A DNA stretch of 64,000 nt from an uncultured Granulosicoccus sp. Its GTDB lineage: Bacteria; Pseudomonadota; Gammaproteobacteria; Granulosicoccales; Granulosicoccaceae. Positions within the stretch are counted from its first letter, which is position 1; each line of letters starts with the position of its first letter. Position numbers and translations under genes: made by a program. The stretch covers positions 1-64,000 of the forward strand of contig CALKLO010000039.1 of NCBI GenBank assembly GCA_937991945.1. The letters are read 5' to 3'. Positions 47,789 through 57,828 of the stretch are shown here, piece by piece. Under the pieces are notes generated by a model. The model saw only the letters and a program-made list of their open reading frames with translations, was not told the DNA's origin and searched no databases.

Positions 47789-50419
47789 CTAGAACAGTTG
47801 CTCGACCTGTTTTGCCTTTTCCTTCTTAGTCCTGCTCACGACAACTTCCTCGCCTTTCTCGGCGCTGATTTCTGCGTTTTCCATGCGCTTGATATCGTCT
47901 TCGTCCGGCATGTTGTCTTCCATGAACATCTCAAAGATGGTGTTACTGCCAGCGGCAGGCTCACCACTCTTTCGATCGATTCTGACGATTTTAATGCCCT
48001 CTGGCACGGCCGGTTCAATCTCAGGAGTACCGACAACGGTATTTTGCATGAAGCTTGTCCACATCGGTAATGCTGCGATACCGCCTGCTTCACCACGACC
48101 CAATGGATCGAGACCATCAGAACCAATCCATGCAGATGCCACCACTGAAGAGTTGTAGCCAACAAACCACGCATCCAGCTGGTTGTTGGTTGTTCCCGTC
48201 TTACCGGCTAAATCTTGACGTTGGAGTGCTTCACCTGCGCGACGGGCGGTTCCTCGCTGAACCACCTCTTTCATGATGCTCGTCATGATGAAGGCGTTGC
48301 GCCCATCAATCACGCGTGGCGCATCTACGGCATCTAGCAGTATCTTTTTGAGTTCAACACTTGCCGCCGCACTTTCGGTGGCCGTCGCATCTTCATTACG
48401 CAGCACTGCCAGACTGGCATCGTCTGTCGTAATAGCGTCAGAGGTTGCCTCACCCTTCGCCGACCCCATTTCGGCATTTAAAGGATTTCCAATGGTGGGA
48501 TCGCAGTCATCACAAAAAACCACTTTAGGAGCTCGATACAAGATATTTCCGCGAGGGTCTTGTACACGCGTGATGAAGTGCGCGGGCACTTGATAACCGC
48601 CGTTCGCAAAAATAGAAAAAGCCGAACTCATCTCCAGAGGAGATACAGACGCACTACCTAGCGATAGCGAAAGATCAGGTGGCAGGTTCTCTTTTCTAAA
48701 ACCGAAGCGCTGCGAGTACTCCACGGTGTACGGAATGCCAATTTCTCTCAGCACACGAACAGAAACAAGGTTACGTGACTTGACCAGCGCTTCTCGCAAT
48801 CGCGTTGGGCCAAAAAAACGACCGCTGTAGTTAGATGGCCGCCATTCACCTTCCAAAGCATCATCGTGGAAAACAACCGGGGCATCGTTGTAAATTGTTG
48901 CCGCCGTGTCGCCTGCGCTCAACGCTGCAGAATAAATAAACGGCTTGAACGTAGAGCCTGGCTGACGCCGCGCTTGAGTTACCCGATTGAACTTACTGCG
49001 GTAGTAATCGTAACCACCCACTAAGGCTGTGATTTCGCCGGTGTTGGGCTCCATGGCGATAAATGCACCTTCAACCGTTGGCTCCTGAACAAAGCGCACA
49101 CTACCGTCTTGCTTCACTTGCAAGGCGATGACATCGCCCACCGCTAACACTTGATCAGCCGATTCTATTTGCTTACCGCGACTGTCAATGCTGTAACGCT
49201 CTCGTGCCCACTCGATATCTTCAAACGGTAAAACGTACTCTTCTGCTTTCTCAGTTACAACCGTTGCGCTGGTCGCATCGACAGCCAAGACCGCAGCTGG
49301 CCACAAATCGCCAGGGTTTCCTAAGCCTTCAAGATATTCACTACGTAACAGTTCATCAGCAAGCGTTGGCTCATCGAGTTTGCCAATTGGGCCTGTGTAG
49401 CCATGGCGCCGCTCGTAATCGTAAAGCGCATCGCGCAAAGCTTCATTAGCTGCACGCTGATCAGCAGACTTAATGGAGGTATAAACGTTATAACCGGCAT
49501 TGGCCCAGTTCTTCCCAAACAGTTGCTGCACTCTGGAGCGCGCCATTTCACCCACATAATGGGCTTCAGCCTCAGGAGTTGCATAATGCGGTTTAGCGGT
49601 AGCCGGCTGTGCTATCGCATAGTCATAAGCAGGCTGATCAATGAGTTCAAGTGCGAGTAACCGGCCTAGAACGTAATCGCGACGTAACAACGCACGCTCA
49701 GGGTTAACAATAGGGTTGTAGCGAGATGGCGCTTTTGGCAACCCAGCTAACATGGCAGATTCAACCAATTCCAAATCGGATATTTTTTTACCGTAATACA
49801 CTTTTGACGCAGCTGCAAAACCGTACGAACGGTTTCCAAGGTAAATTTTATTGATGTACAGCTCTAGAATTTCGTCCTTGGCTAATTCACTTTCAATTTT
49901 GAACGATAAAAATATTTCCCGAATTTTACGATCGTAGGTGCGTGCATTGGTTAAGAAGAAGTTACGTGCCACCTGCATCGTGATGGTACTGCCGCCAGGA
50001 CCTTTTCTGCCTGTCTTCACCAGATAGATAGCCGCTCTGACGAGTCCCTGCCATGCAACACCGGGGTGAGTGTAAAAATGCTGATCCTCGGCCGCGATAA
50101 TGGCATTTTTTAAACTATCGGGCACCTCAGAGATCATCACCGGCTCACGACGTTTCTCGCCGTACTCGGCAATGAGATCACCATCTGCGGTGAAAACGCG
50201 CAATGGCATCTGCAACTGCACTTCTCGCAGTTGCTGAACGTCGGGCAATGTTGGCGCGATGGTGTAGTACAAATAACCCACCCCAATAGCCACCAGCAAA
50301 CCTGCCACGACGCCTGAGAAGGCAAGCCATTTCACGATCTTGCCTAGCCAGCCACCCTGCTTGCTACGGCTTGATCGACGTCGACGAGATTTCCCAGTAG
50401 AACCAGATGATGAAGGCAT
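47789..50419 (-). CDS. mrcA: Penicillin-binding protein 1A (bifunctional peptidoglycan synthase)
   Basis: An 876-residue class A PBP that polymerises and crosslinks peptidoglycan. After a basic N-terminus and one membrane helix (about 32-53) comes the glycosyltransferase domain, with catalytic E111 in AAEDQHFYTHPG, RNFFLTNARTYDRKIREIFL (in parts), and KIYLGNRSYGFAAAS. The transpeptidase domain has S489-TFK492, SRN and K740-TG742. An intervening OB-like domain makes it long, typical of PBP1A. It is divergent from pilM, the conserved gammaproteobacterial arrangement. Confidence 0.96.
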   Translation of the reverse strand: MPSSSGSTGKSRRRRSSRSKQGGWLGKIVKWLAFSGVVAGLLVAIGVGYLYYTIAPTLPDVQQLREVQLQMPLRVFTADGDLIAEYGEKRREPVMISEVPDSLKNAIIAAEDQHFYTHPGVAWQGLVRAAIYLVKTGRKGPGGSTITMQVARNFFLTNARTYDRKIREIFLSFKIESELAKDEILELYINKIYLGNRSYGFAAASKVYYGKKISDLELVESAMLAGLPKAPSRYNPIVNPERALLRRDYVLGRLLALELIDQPAYDYAIAQPATAKPHYATPEAEAHYVGEMARSRVQQLFGKNWANAGYNVYTSIKSADQRAANEALRDALYDYERRHGYTGPIGKLDEPTLADELLRSEYLEGLGNPGDLWPAAVLAVDATSATVVTEKAEEYVLPFEDIEWARERYSIDSRGKQIESADQVLAVGDVIALQVKQDGSVRFVQEPTVEGAFIAMEPNTGEITALVGGYDYYRSKFNRVTQARRQPGSTFKPFIYSAALSAGDTAATIYNDAPVVFHDDALEGEWRPSNYSGRFFGPTRLREALVKSRNLVSVRVLREIGIPYTVEYSQRFGFRKENLPPDLSLSLGSASVSPLEMSSAFSIFANGGYQVPAHFITRVQDPRGNILYRAPKVVFCDDCDPTIGNPLNAEMGSAKGEATSDAITTDDASLAVLRNEDATATESAAASVELKKILLDAVDAPRVIDGRNAFIMTSIMKEVVQRGTARRAGEALQRQDLAGKTGTTNNQLDAWFVGYNSSVVASAWIGSDGLDPLGRGEAGGIAALPMWTSFMQNTVVGTPEIEPAVPEGIKIVRIDRKSGEPAAGSNTIFEMFMEDNMPDEDDIKRMENAEISAEKGEEVVVSRTKKEKAKQVEQLF

Positions 50420-50697
50420 CTAAAAGCCGTATTCGGTGATGGATACCGGAAATTATATCAATTGCCTGACCTTCAGGCTGAACCTTGTTCCCTTATCTGG
50501 CGTGTTACCGCTAAATGGTGGTTTTTTATGTCTACCTGAGAAACGGCTTTACGACACCGAATGGGACAGAATATCTTGAGGTTAGCTGCGTCACGTAACA
50601 GCAATGTGCCCAAAAACTGTCGACTGCATCTCGCATTAAGCGTTGGAAATTTCGACTAGCGCTAAAGGAAATTCACGCTTTGGGCGCTAAACGGGAC

Positions 50698-51765
50698 ATG
50701 GCACTCAAAATATCATCCAAAAAAGCTGGCCTTATTGGCCTTGATATCACTGCGACCTCAGTGAAATTGCTGGAATTGAAACCGGCAAAGAAGGGGTTCA
50801 AGGTGATGAGCTATACCGTAGAGCCCCTCCCGGCAAACGCGGTCATCGAGAAAAACCTGCAGGACGTGGAAGCCGTTGGCGAAGCAATTCGCCGCGCTTA
50901 CAAGCGTTCAGCCACTCGCACCAAGGTGTGCGCTGTGGCGGTGCCCAGCGCCATGGTCATCACAAAGGTGATTCAGATGCCAGGGGACTTAAAGGATCAT
51001 GAGATGAACGCCCAGATTCAGCTCGAGGCCGACCAATACATTCCTTACGCCATTGAGGAGGTCAATTTGGACTTCCAAGTGATCGGGCCTTCTGAAAACG
51101 ACCCGAGCATGGTTGACGTGCTACTCGCCGCCTCGCGCAGTGAGAACGTTGAGGACAGAATCGCGGCGGCGGAGATTGGCGGTTTGGACGTCAAAATCGT
51201 TGATGTCGAACCCTACACGACAGAGGGCGCTTTCCAGCTCATTAAACATCAGATTCCCAACGATGGAATGGATCGCACAGTCGCTGTTTTAGATGTTGGT
51301 GCGAGTATGACCAGTCTGTGTGTGCTGCGTAACCAACAACTTATTTATACGCGTGAACAACCTTTTGGGGGCAAGCAGCTCACAGAGGAAATCATGCGTC
51401 GTTATGGTCTGTCTTATGAAGATGCCGGTCGCGTAAAACGCGTTGGCGGCTTGCCAGATAACTATGACCCTGAGGTTCTTGCCCCATTTAGAGATTTGAT
51501 GGTTCAACAGGCCAACCGTTTCTTACAGTTCTTCTTCTCGGCAGATAAGAACGACTATGTTGATCAGATCGTTCTTGCCGGTGGTTGCACAGGCATACCC
51601 GGTGTCGCCGAGCTGATAGAACAACGAATTGGTACGCCCACAGTGGTTGCAGACCCGTTTGGTGAAATGCGCGTCGGATCCGATATTCCAACGCAACGAC
51701 TTAAGGATGATGGGCCCGCCATGTTGATCGCATGCGGACTGGCTATGCGAGGAGCCGAGCTATGA
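50698..51765 (+). CDS. pilM: Type IV pilus inner-membrane platform protein PilM
   Basis: PilM is a cytoplasmic actin-like protein that binds the N-terminus of PilN and links the pilus motor to the alignment complex. The 355-residue sequence starts MALKISSKKAGLIGLDITAT and contains VAVPSAMVITKVIQMP, VLDVGASMTSLCVL and VLAGGCTGIPGVAE, the nucleotide-binding pattern of the fold. I prefer the ATG at 50698; a TTG at 50680 with AAAGGA upstream is possible. The stop overlaps pilN. Confidence 0.95.
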   Translation: MALKISSKKAGLIGLDITATSVKLLELKPAKKGFKVMSYTVEPLPANAVIEKNLQDVEAVGEAIRRAYKRSATRTKVCAVAVPSAMVITKVIQMPGDLKDHEMNAQIQLEADQYIPYAIEEVNLDFQVIGPSENDPSMVDVLLAASRSENVEDRIAAAEIGGLDVKIVDVEPYTTEGAFQLIKHQIPNDGMDRTVAVLDVGASMTSLCVLRNQQLIYTREQPFGGKQLTEEIMRRYGLSYEDAGRVKRVGGLPDNYDPEVLAPFRDLMVQQANRFLQFFFSADKNDYVDQIVLAGGCTGIPGVAELIEQRIGTPTVVADPFGEMRVGSDIPTQRLKDDGPAMLIACGLAMRGAEL

Positions 51766-52331
51766 CACGCATTAACCTTCTTCCCTGGCGTGAAACACGC
51801 AGACTAAATAAAAATAAGGAATTTTACGTAGCCTTAGGCTTATGCATGGCCATAGCAGCAGGAGTTGGCTTTACCGGTTTTAAATTTGCTGAAGACAAGG
51901 TCAACTTTCAAGCTCAGCGTAATGCACGCCTCGATTATGAGATTGCGCTTCTTCAAGAGGAGCTGCAAGCAATCCGAGCACTAGAGGAAACTAAAAACGA
52001 TCTTTTAGCTCGCATGGAAATCATTCAGCAGTTGCAGGGATTACGCCCGCAGATTGTTCATACATTTTTCGAGATTGCAGCCCGAATTCCTGACGGCATT
52101 TACTTAACTGCCATGAAGCAATCGAGCGGCAAGCGGCTTCAATTAGATGGTTATGCAGAATCAAACGCTCGCGTATCGGCGCTCATGCGTCGAATGGATC
52201 GTAGTGATTATTTTACAAATCCAACTCTGGATGTCATCACGTCAAACGAAAATCAGAGTATCTCTACATTCAAGTTAAGCCTTGAGCAAAATAATCCTAA
52301 GGCTGACAAGGAGTCCGAAGATGACATTTAG
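51762..52331 (+). CDS. pilN: Type IV pilus alignment protein PilN
   Basis: PilN (189 residues) is a single-pass inner-membrane protein that pairs with PilO. Its N-terminal cytoplasmic motif TRINLLPWRE is the conserved PilM-binding peptide. A helix (about residues 23-41) and a coiled-coil segment (about 45-85) follow, then a small alpha/beta domain. The ATG overlaps the pilM stop (ATGA), and its own stop overlaps pilO. Confidence 0.95.
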   Translation: MTRINLLPWRETRRLNKNKEFYVALGLCMAIAAGVGFTGFKFAEDKVNFQAQRNARLDYEIALLQEELQAIRALEETKNDLLARMEIIQQLQGLRPQIVHTFFEIAARIPDGIYLTAMKQSSGKRLQLDGYAESNARVSALMRRMDRSDYFTNPTLDVITSNENQSISTFKLSLEQNNPKADKESEDDI

Positions 52332-52974
52332 TGATCGCTTGAGTGAGCTGCAAAATATCGATGCGGATAGCTTCAATCGCATTGGCACCGCTCCCATCAT
52401 AGCTAGAGGCTTTTTGATTTTAATCGCCTGCGCAGTTGTTGTTGCAGCCTCGGCACATTTTCTAGTAAAGCCACAATTTGATGAGCTAGCTGTACTAGAG
52501 AGAAAAGAGTTAGATCTACGAACGACCTTTGATAACGAACAAGCAAAGGCTGCTAACCGCGTGGCTTACGTCGAGCAACTTGCAGAGATGAAGAAGACGT
52601 TTAACGTCATGCTTCGTCAACTACCCAACAAAACAGACATTGAGAGTCTTCTGGTTGATCTGTCGCAGACCAGTGTCGCCAGTGGGCTCGAGGTAGAATT
52701 TTTCAAGCCTGAGCAAGAAATATCTAAAGAGTTTTATGCAGAGTATCCCATTCGGATCAGCGTCACGGGTCAGTACCATGAGTTCGGTAAATTCGTAAGC
52801 GGTCTAGCGGCTCTACCTCGTATCGTTACATTAAGCGACATTGACATCACCGATGTAACCCCTCTGCCGAAAGAGAACTCGGCGTCAGGTCCTAGGACGG
52901 CACTATCAGGCTCTAAGAAATTACAAATGGATCTTATCGCTACAACTTATCGTTATATTGAGGAGGGCGAATAA
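52321..52974 (+). CDS. pilO: Type IV pilus alignment protein PilO
   Basis: PilO (217 residues) is the partner of PilN. After a short cytoplasmic segment and one helix (about residues 25-45), a coiled coil leads to the periplasmic domain with LLVDLSQTSVASGLEVEFFKP and ISVTGQYHEFGKFVSGLAALPRIV (in parts), the PilO signature. It begins inside the end of pilN and ends three bases before pilP. Confidence 0.95.
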   Translation: MTFSDRLSELQNIDADSFNRIGTAPIIARGFLILIACAVVVAASAHFLVKPQFDELAVLERKELDLRTTFDNEQAKAANRVAYVEQLAEMKKTFNVMLRQLPNKTDIESLLVDLSQTSVASGLEVEFFKPEQEISKEFYAEYPIRISVTGQYHEFGKFVSGLAALPRIVTLSDIDITDVTPLPKENSASGPRTALSGSKKLQMDLIATTYRYIEEGE

Positions 52975-52977
52975 GCC

Positions 52978-53493
52978 ATGAACCGCTTGAAACTCATACC
53001 GCTAATAGGTATCACAAGCTTCTTGACTGCCTGCGGAGGCAGCATGGCCGATCTCGAACACTTCATCAGTGAGACGAAACAGGCTCATCACGGCAAGGTC
53101 GATCCTTTACCAGAATTCCCCGAATATACAAACTTCACCTACGTGGTAGATGACATTCGCGACCCGTTTAACCCTCAATCCGAATTAGCAATGGTTACTG
53201 ACGATGGCACCGGCCCAAGGCCTGAAGCTACACGTCGGCGGGAACCGTTAGAGAGCTACCCGGTAGATGCGCTAAAAATGGTCGGCTTATTGCAGCAGAA
53301 ATCACAAACGTGGGGATTAGTACGTGATCCCGATGGAACGATACATAGAGTTCAACCGGGTAATTACGCTGGCCAAAACCACGGCAAAATTACTCAAGTG
53401 TCCGAAGCGAAAATACACATAGTGGAACTGGTGCCCGACGGGCTCAGTGGCTGGGTTAACCGCGAGGCTCAGCTCGCCATGGCAGAGGACTAG
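52978..53493 (+). CDS. pilP: Type IV pilus lipoprotein PilP
   Basis: PilP is a lipoprotein that connects the PilNO complex with the PilQ secretin. The signal ends in a lipobox SFLTAC with C19 as the acylated residue. The mature domain includes RDPFNPQSELA and LKMVGLLQQKSQTWGLVRDPDG, and ends in a beta-sandwich, with HRVQPGNYAGQNHGKI. At 171 residues it is a normal length. Confidence 0.95.
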   Translation: MNRLKLIPLIGITSFLTACGGSMADLEHFISETKQAHHGKVDPLPEFPEYTNFTYVVDDIRDPFNPQSELAMVTDDGTGPRPEATRRREPLESYPVDALKMVGLLQQKSQTWGLVRDPDGTIHRVQPGNYAGQNHGKITQVSEAKIHIVELVPDGLSGWVNREAQLAMAED

Positions 53494-53497
53494 ACCA

Positions 53498-55711
53498 ATG
53501 GAGATTAGCTTAACAATGCAAGTCCGAGATAAGATGCGGCGTCTAAGTCAGATAGGCTTACACAGATTTTCACGTGTAGCCGGGGCAACGTTAATTGCCG
53601 GAATTGCACTGGCAAGTAATGGGCTGCATGCAGCATCCAATACTTTGCTGGATATCACTCATGTCTCCTTGCCTGGCAACAAGCAGCAGCTTGCGCTAAC
53701 AATGAGTGGGCCCGCTGTTGAACCCAAGGCATTCACTATTGATAATCCTGCAAGGATAGCTCTAGACTTGCCTGACACATCGAATGGTATGGATAGTCGT
53801 AGCGTTAGCATAAGCTCAGGCTTGCTGCAAAACGTTACCACTATAGAGGCCGGTGGAAGAACTCGCGTAGTGGTCAACTTAACAGCATTGGCTCCTTACT
53901 CCACAACAATCAGCGGTAACCAACTACTTATAAATCTTGACCCATCCGGAAAAGACACATTGGATAACGATGTTGCTGACCCGGTTGATCTTGCTGCAGC
54001 AACGCCTGCTACTGATGACACCGAGATCGTTCGTCAGCGCAGCACAACTATCAATGGGCTAGATTTTCGTCGCGGTCCAATGGGCGAAGGCCGAATTATA
54101 TTCGACTTGTCTTCAGCCGGTGCTGTCACCGATTTACGTCGTGAAGGCGGTCGTTTAATTGTTGAGTTTCCAGACACCCAGTTAGCATCTAAGCTACAAA
54201 AGCGACTGGATGTCATGGACTTTGGTACACCCGTCAAGTATATCGATGCTATATCTAACAAGCGCGGTACAAAAGTTATCATACAACCTGCGTCTCAGAA
54301 CTTTGAGCAGCTCGCTTACCAATCCGACAATCAGTTCACAGTCGAATTAAAGCCGATGACGCAAGAGCAAATGGTGGAAAACCAAAAAGCCAAATTTGGC
54401 TTCGTCGGTGAAAAGCTATCGCTAAACTTTCAAGACATCGAGATTCGCTCAGTACTACAACTACTAGCGGACTTCACTGACTTGAACATTGTTGTCAGCG
54501 ACACGGTAGAAGGCAAGCTTACGCTACGTTTGAAAAATGTCCCTTGGGATCAAGCGTTGGAAATCATCTTGCAATCTAAGTCTCTTGGCAAGCGTCAAGC
54601 TGGCTCAGTCATCATGATCGCCCCTGCAGAAGAGATTGCAGAGAGCGAAAGAGTCGAGCTAGAAGCGCAAAAGCAAAAAATTGAATTAGCGCCAATTCGT
54701 ACTGAATTTTTCCAAGCCAACTATGCCAAAGCCAGCGATCTAGCAATGCTTTTACAAGGCGGTGAAGAAGGTCGGAGCCTGGAAGGTAATACCGGCGGCA
54801 TGCTCACTGACAGAGGTAACGTTTCAGTTGATGATCGCACTAACACAATCTTGATCAGCGATACATCTGAGCAGTTAACGGCCATCCGAGCATTGATTCA
54901 TCGCTTAGATGTTCCTATCCGTCAGGTTCTCATTGAGTCACGCATTGTCATAGCAACTGATGACTTCAATAAAGACATCGGTGTTCGTTGGGGCTTGAAC
55001 CGGAACACGGTTAATTCCAATGGCGAAACCGATGGTACTGGATTTGCGTTATCTGGAAATGCGGCTGGGGTACAAGACCTACTCAACAACGAAACAGTTG
55101 GCGATGGTCGATTCAACACCAACTTACCTGCAAACAATGCTGCTGGTTCAATCGGTGTTGCACTAGCAAAACTACCATTCGGAACTCTGCTTGAGCTGGA
55201 ACTATCGGCCATGCAAGCAGAAGGAACCGGAGAAGTCATCTCTAGCCCACGCGTTATTACTGCTAACCAGCACGAAGCGTATATCGAGCAAGGTGTTGAG
55301 ATTCCTTACCTAGAAGCTGCTTCAAGTGGTGCTACCTCGGTCTCTTTCCGAAAAGCGGTACTTGGCTTAACGGTCACACCACAAATCACACCGGACGATC
55401 GAATCGTTATGGACTTAAAAGTCAATAAAGATACCGTTGGTGAGATATTCGGTGCGGGATCATTGGCGGTACCTAGTATCGACACTCGTGAGGTCAAGAC
55501 TCAGGTACTTGTCGACAATGGAGAAACCGTTGTACTCGGTGGTGTCTACGAACAAGCCATCTTGAGCAAGGTCGACATGGTGCCATTCTTCGGCAACCTT
55601 CCGTTGATCGGTCGGTTGTTCCAACACACTGTTGAAGAAGATGACAAGTCTGAACTGCTGGTCTTCGTAACGCCTAAGATCATCAAAGAAGACGTCTCTT
55701 TGAACTACTAA
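53498..55711 (+). CDS. pilQ: Type IV pilus secretin PilQ
   Basis: PilQ (737 residues) forms the outer-membrane channel for the pilus. After a signal region (hydrophobic core near TLIAGIALASNGLHA), two AMIN-type peptidoglycan-binding stretches occur: LALTMSGPAVEPKAFTI and IIFDLSSAGAV. Then come the secretin N domain with LSLNFQDIEIRSVLQLLADF and a C-terminal secretin domain with VEIPYLEAASSG, LGLTVTPQITPDDR, and VFGNLP-type end FFGNLPLIGRLFQH. The ATG at 53498, preceded by GAGGAC, starts four bases after pilP. Confidence 0.95.
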   Translation: MEISLTMQVRDKMRRLSQIGLHRFSRVAGATLIAGIALASNGLHAASNTLLDITHVSLPGNKQQLALTMSGPAVEPKAFTIDNPARIALDLPDTSNGMDSRSVSISSGLLQNVTTIEAGGRTRVVVNLTALAPYSTTISGNQLLINLDPSGKDTLDNDVADPVDLAAATPATDDTEIVRQRSTTINGLDFRRGPMGEGRIIFDLSSAGAVTDLRREGGRLIVEFPDTQLASKLQKRLDVMDFGTPVKYIDAISNKRGTKVIIQPASQNFEQLAYQSDNQFTVELKPMTQEQMVENQKAKFGFVGEKLSLNFQDIEIRSVLQLLADFTDLNIVVSDTVEGKLTLRLKNVPWDQALEIILQSKSLGKRQAGSVIMIAPAEEIAESERVELEAQKQKIELAPIRTEFFQANYAKASDLAMLLQGGEEGRSLEGNTGGMLTDRGNVSVDDRTNTILISDTSEQLTAIRALIHRLDVPIRQVLIESRIVIATDDFNKDIGVRWGLNRNTVNSNGETDGTGFALSGNAAGVQDLLNNETVGDGRFNTNLPANNAAGSIGVALAKLPFGTLLELELSAMQAEGTGEVISSPRVITANQHEAYIEQGVEIPYLEAASSGATSVSFRKAVLGLTVTPQITPDDRIVMDLKVNKDTVGEIFGAGSLAVPSIDTREVKTQVLVDNGETVVLGGVYEQAILSKVDMVPFFGNLPLIGRLFQHTVEEDDKSELLVFVTPKIIKEDVSLNY

Positions 55712-55761
55712 CTAGCAATCTGTCTCAGGGCTCCCCCCTGAGGAAAACAACTGTTTTCAAG

Positions 55762-55786
55762 CCCACGGTAAACGTGGGTTTTTTTT
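55762..55786 (+). terminator. Terminator of pilMNOPQ
   Basis: Stem CCCACG/CGTGGG with loop GTAAA is followed by TTTTTTTT. It lies 50 bases after the pilQ stop. A small GAAAACAACTGTTTTC palindrome just before it may pair as well. Nothing else was seen in 55787-55892. Confidence 0.92.
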
Positions 55787-55892
55787 GTCTATATTTTACT
55801 AGCGTATTAAAATTCCCTACGGGGCTGTAATGAAGACTTTCTCAGCGGCCCAACACTAGGTATCATTAGCCAACTGCACCTTAAAGAATCTC

Positions 55893-56585
55893 ATGACCAG
55901 TCTATTTCTAGTCGGCCCTATGGGCTCAGGCAAGAGTACCGTTGGTCGAGCCCTTGCCAACAAAATTGGCTATCAGTTTCTGGACAGCGATCGAGAAATT
56001 GAAGCTCGCTGTGGTGTAGATATACCCACTATCTTTGATTACGAAGGTGAGGCCGGGTTTCGCGATCGAGAATCCCGCATGATCGATGAACTCACCAACC
56101 TACCGGGTATCGTTCTGGCTACTGGCGGTGGGTCCATTCTACGAGACGAAAACCGAAACCATTTAAAGGGCCGTGGGCACGTCATATTGTTGCAAGTCGA
56201 TATAAAGGAGCAACTCCGACGAGTCGCGTTCGACTCCAATCGCCCCCTCTTAAAAACCGACGACCCTGAAGCTCGACTGAAATCCTTGATGGAAGAGCGA
56301 GAGCCTATCTACAAGTCAGTGGCTGACATCGAGATATCAACCGATTCCCGCCGCATGTACCATGTTGTTACACGCATATTGCGGCATCTGAAAAAGACTG
56401 AAGTCCCGTTAGAGCCGGCTCCCAAAGAACTTCGTGGCGTCAATACCCGAAAAGAGCCTTTAAAGAAGCCGATAGGGAACAGACCTGGTATCGACCCGAA
56501 AACCGAACCAAATGCCAGTACCGAGGCCAAGTCTGGGACCGGACCCGAGGCCGAATCCGGGACCGAGCCCAGCCCCAGTGACTAA
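55893..56585 (+). CDS. aroK: Shikimate kinase with unusual C-terminal tail
   Basis: Shikimate kinase phosphorylates shikimate in aromatic amino acid synthesis. Walker A GPMGSGKST (about residues 8-16), D-S-D in FLDSDREIE, FRDRESRMIDEL and ATGGGSILRDENR are the expected sites. The catalytic domain ends near residue 170 (RHLKKTE). About 60 further residues, rich in P, K, E, G, S and T, follow; the last 30 contain the near-repeated SGTGPEAESGTEP. E. coli AroK is 173 residues, so the tail is extra. It stands before aroB as usual. Confidence 0.94.
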   Translation: MTSLFLVGPMGSGKSTVGRALANKIGYQFLDSDREIEARCGVDIPTIFDYEGEAGFRDRESRMIDELTNLPGIVLATGGGSILRDENRNHLKGRGHVILLQVDIKEQLRRVAFDSNRPLLKTDDPEARLKSLMEEREPIYKSVADIEISTDSRRMYHVVTRILRHLKKTEVPLEPAPKELRGVNTRKEPLKKPIGNRPGIDPKTEPNASTEAKSGTGPEAESGTEPSPSD

Positions 56586-56675
56586 ATGTGCCGTATGCTT
56601 TACCGCACGGGCCAAACGTCTCATCAATCGCGAAAAGCCTCACCTACTCATTACATTTAAGTCGGCGTAATCTCC

Positions 56676-57752
56676 ATGCAAACGGTAAATATTGAACTCG
56701 GCTCTCGCAGCTATCCGATTCACATCGGCACAGACTTGATAGGCAAACAAGGTTTGCTTGCTGATAGCGTTCGCAATCGAGCCATGGTGGTGACCAATGA
56801 GACCATTGCCCCGCTCTACCTAGATAAGACGCTAGCCAGTTTGGGCAACGTGCCTTCATGCAGTGTGATTCTCCCCGATGGAGAGTCCTTTAAAAATCTG
56901 GACGAGCTCAACAAAATATTCTCAGCCCTGCTTTCAGAAAATTTCGATAGAAATTGCACATTGATCGCACTGGGAGGCGGAGTTATCGGCGATATGACTG
57001 GGTATGCCGCGGCTAGCTACCAAAGAGGCGTGGACTTCATTCAACTACCAACCACGCTATTAGCCCAAGTTGATTCTTCCGTGGGCGGCAAAACAGCCGT
57101 CAACCATCCACTTGGCAAAAACATGATTGGCGCTTTCCATCAGCCGATTTCAGTTATCGCAGACATGAGCACGTTGGCCACACTTGAAGAGCGCCAGCTC
57201 AAAGCTGGACTCGCAGAGGTCATCAAATATGGCTTCATCATCGATGCAGATTTTTTTAACTGGTTAGAGGCCAACATGGACGCCCTACTCGACAGGGACG
57301 CTCTCGCCACAGCGACTGCCGTGCGCCGATCCTGCGAGATAAAAGCACGCGTCGTCGAAGCAGATGAACGTGAACATGGCATGCGTGCCTTGCTCAACCT
57401 AGGCCATACGTTTGGGCATGCCATAGAAGCTGCGATGGGTTACGGCCACTGGCTACACGGAGAAGCTGTGAGCGCGGGCATCGCGATGGCTCTGGATACC
57501 TCCAGACGACTAAACCTAATAGACAGCCAAACTGAACAACGCGGTATCAAACTCCTGGAACGAGCAGGATTGCCGGTTCAGCCACCTGCCGACATGAGTC
57601 CAGAACTATTCCTTCGCTATATGGCTCGTGACAAAAAAGTACTATCTGGCAATATCCGATTGATACTAGTCAACGATATCGGCCAGTCTCACGTCAGCCA
57701 AGACTTCGACCATGGAGCCTTACACGCAACGCTTTCGCATTTTTGCGAGTGA
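56676..57752 (+). CDS. aroB: 3-dehydroquinate synthase
   Basis: AroB converts DAHP to 3-dehydroquinate in the shikimate pathway, using NAD+ and a divalent metal. The 358-residue protein contains [17 protein letters not shown], the NAD-binding [39 protein letters not shown], and [11 protein letters not shown], whose histidines bind zinc. It lies 90 bases after aroK, and the pair leads into damX. Confidence 0.96.
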   Translation: MQTVNIELGSRSYPIHIGTDLIGKQGLLADSVRNRAMVVTNETIAPLYLDKTLASLGNVPSCSVILPDGESFKNLDELNKIFSALLSENFDRNCTLIALGGGVIGDMTGYAAASYQRGVDFIQLPTTLLAQVDSSVGGKTAVNHPLGKNMIGAFHQPISVIADMSTLATLEERQLKAGLAEVIKYGFIIDADFFNWLEANMDALLDRDALATATAVRRSCEIKARVVEADEREHGMRALLNLGHTFGHAIEAAMGYGHWLHGEAVSAGIAMALDTSRRLNLIDSQTEQRGIKLLERAGLPVQPPADMSPELFLRYMARDKKVLSGNIRLILVNDIGQSHVSQDFDHGALHATLSHFCE

Positions 57753-57828
57753 GTTTTCTACCGACAGGCAAGCGGCGCCAACTCGGTCTATAGTAGTATC
57801 CACCTTTCTACCGTATCGAAGCTCTACC

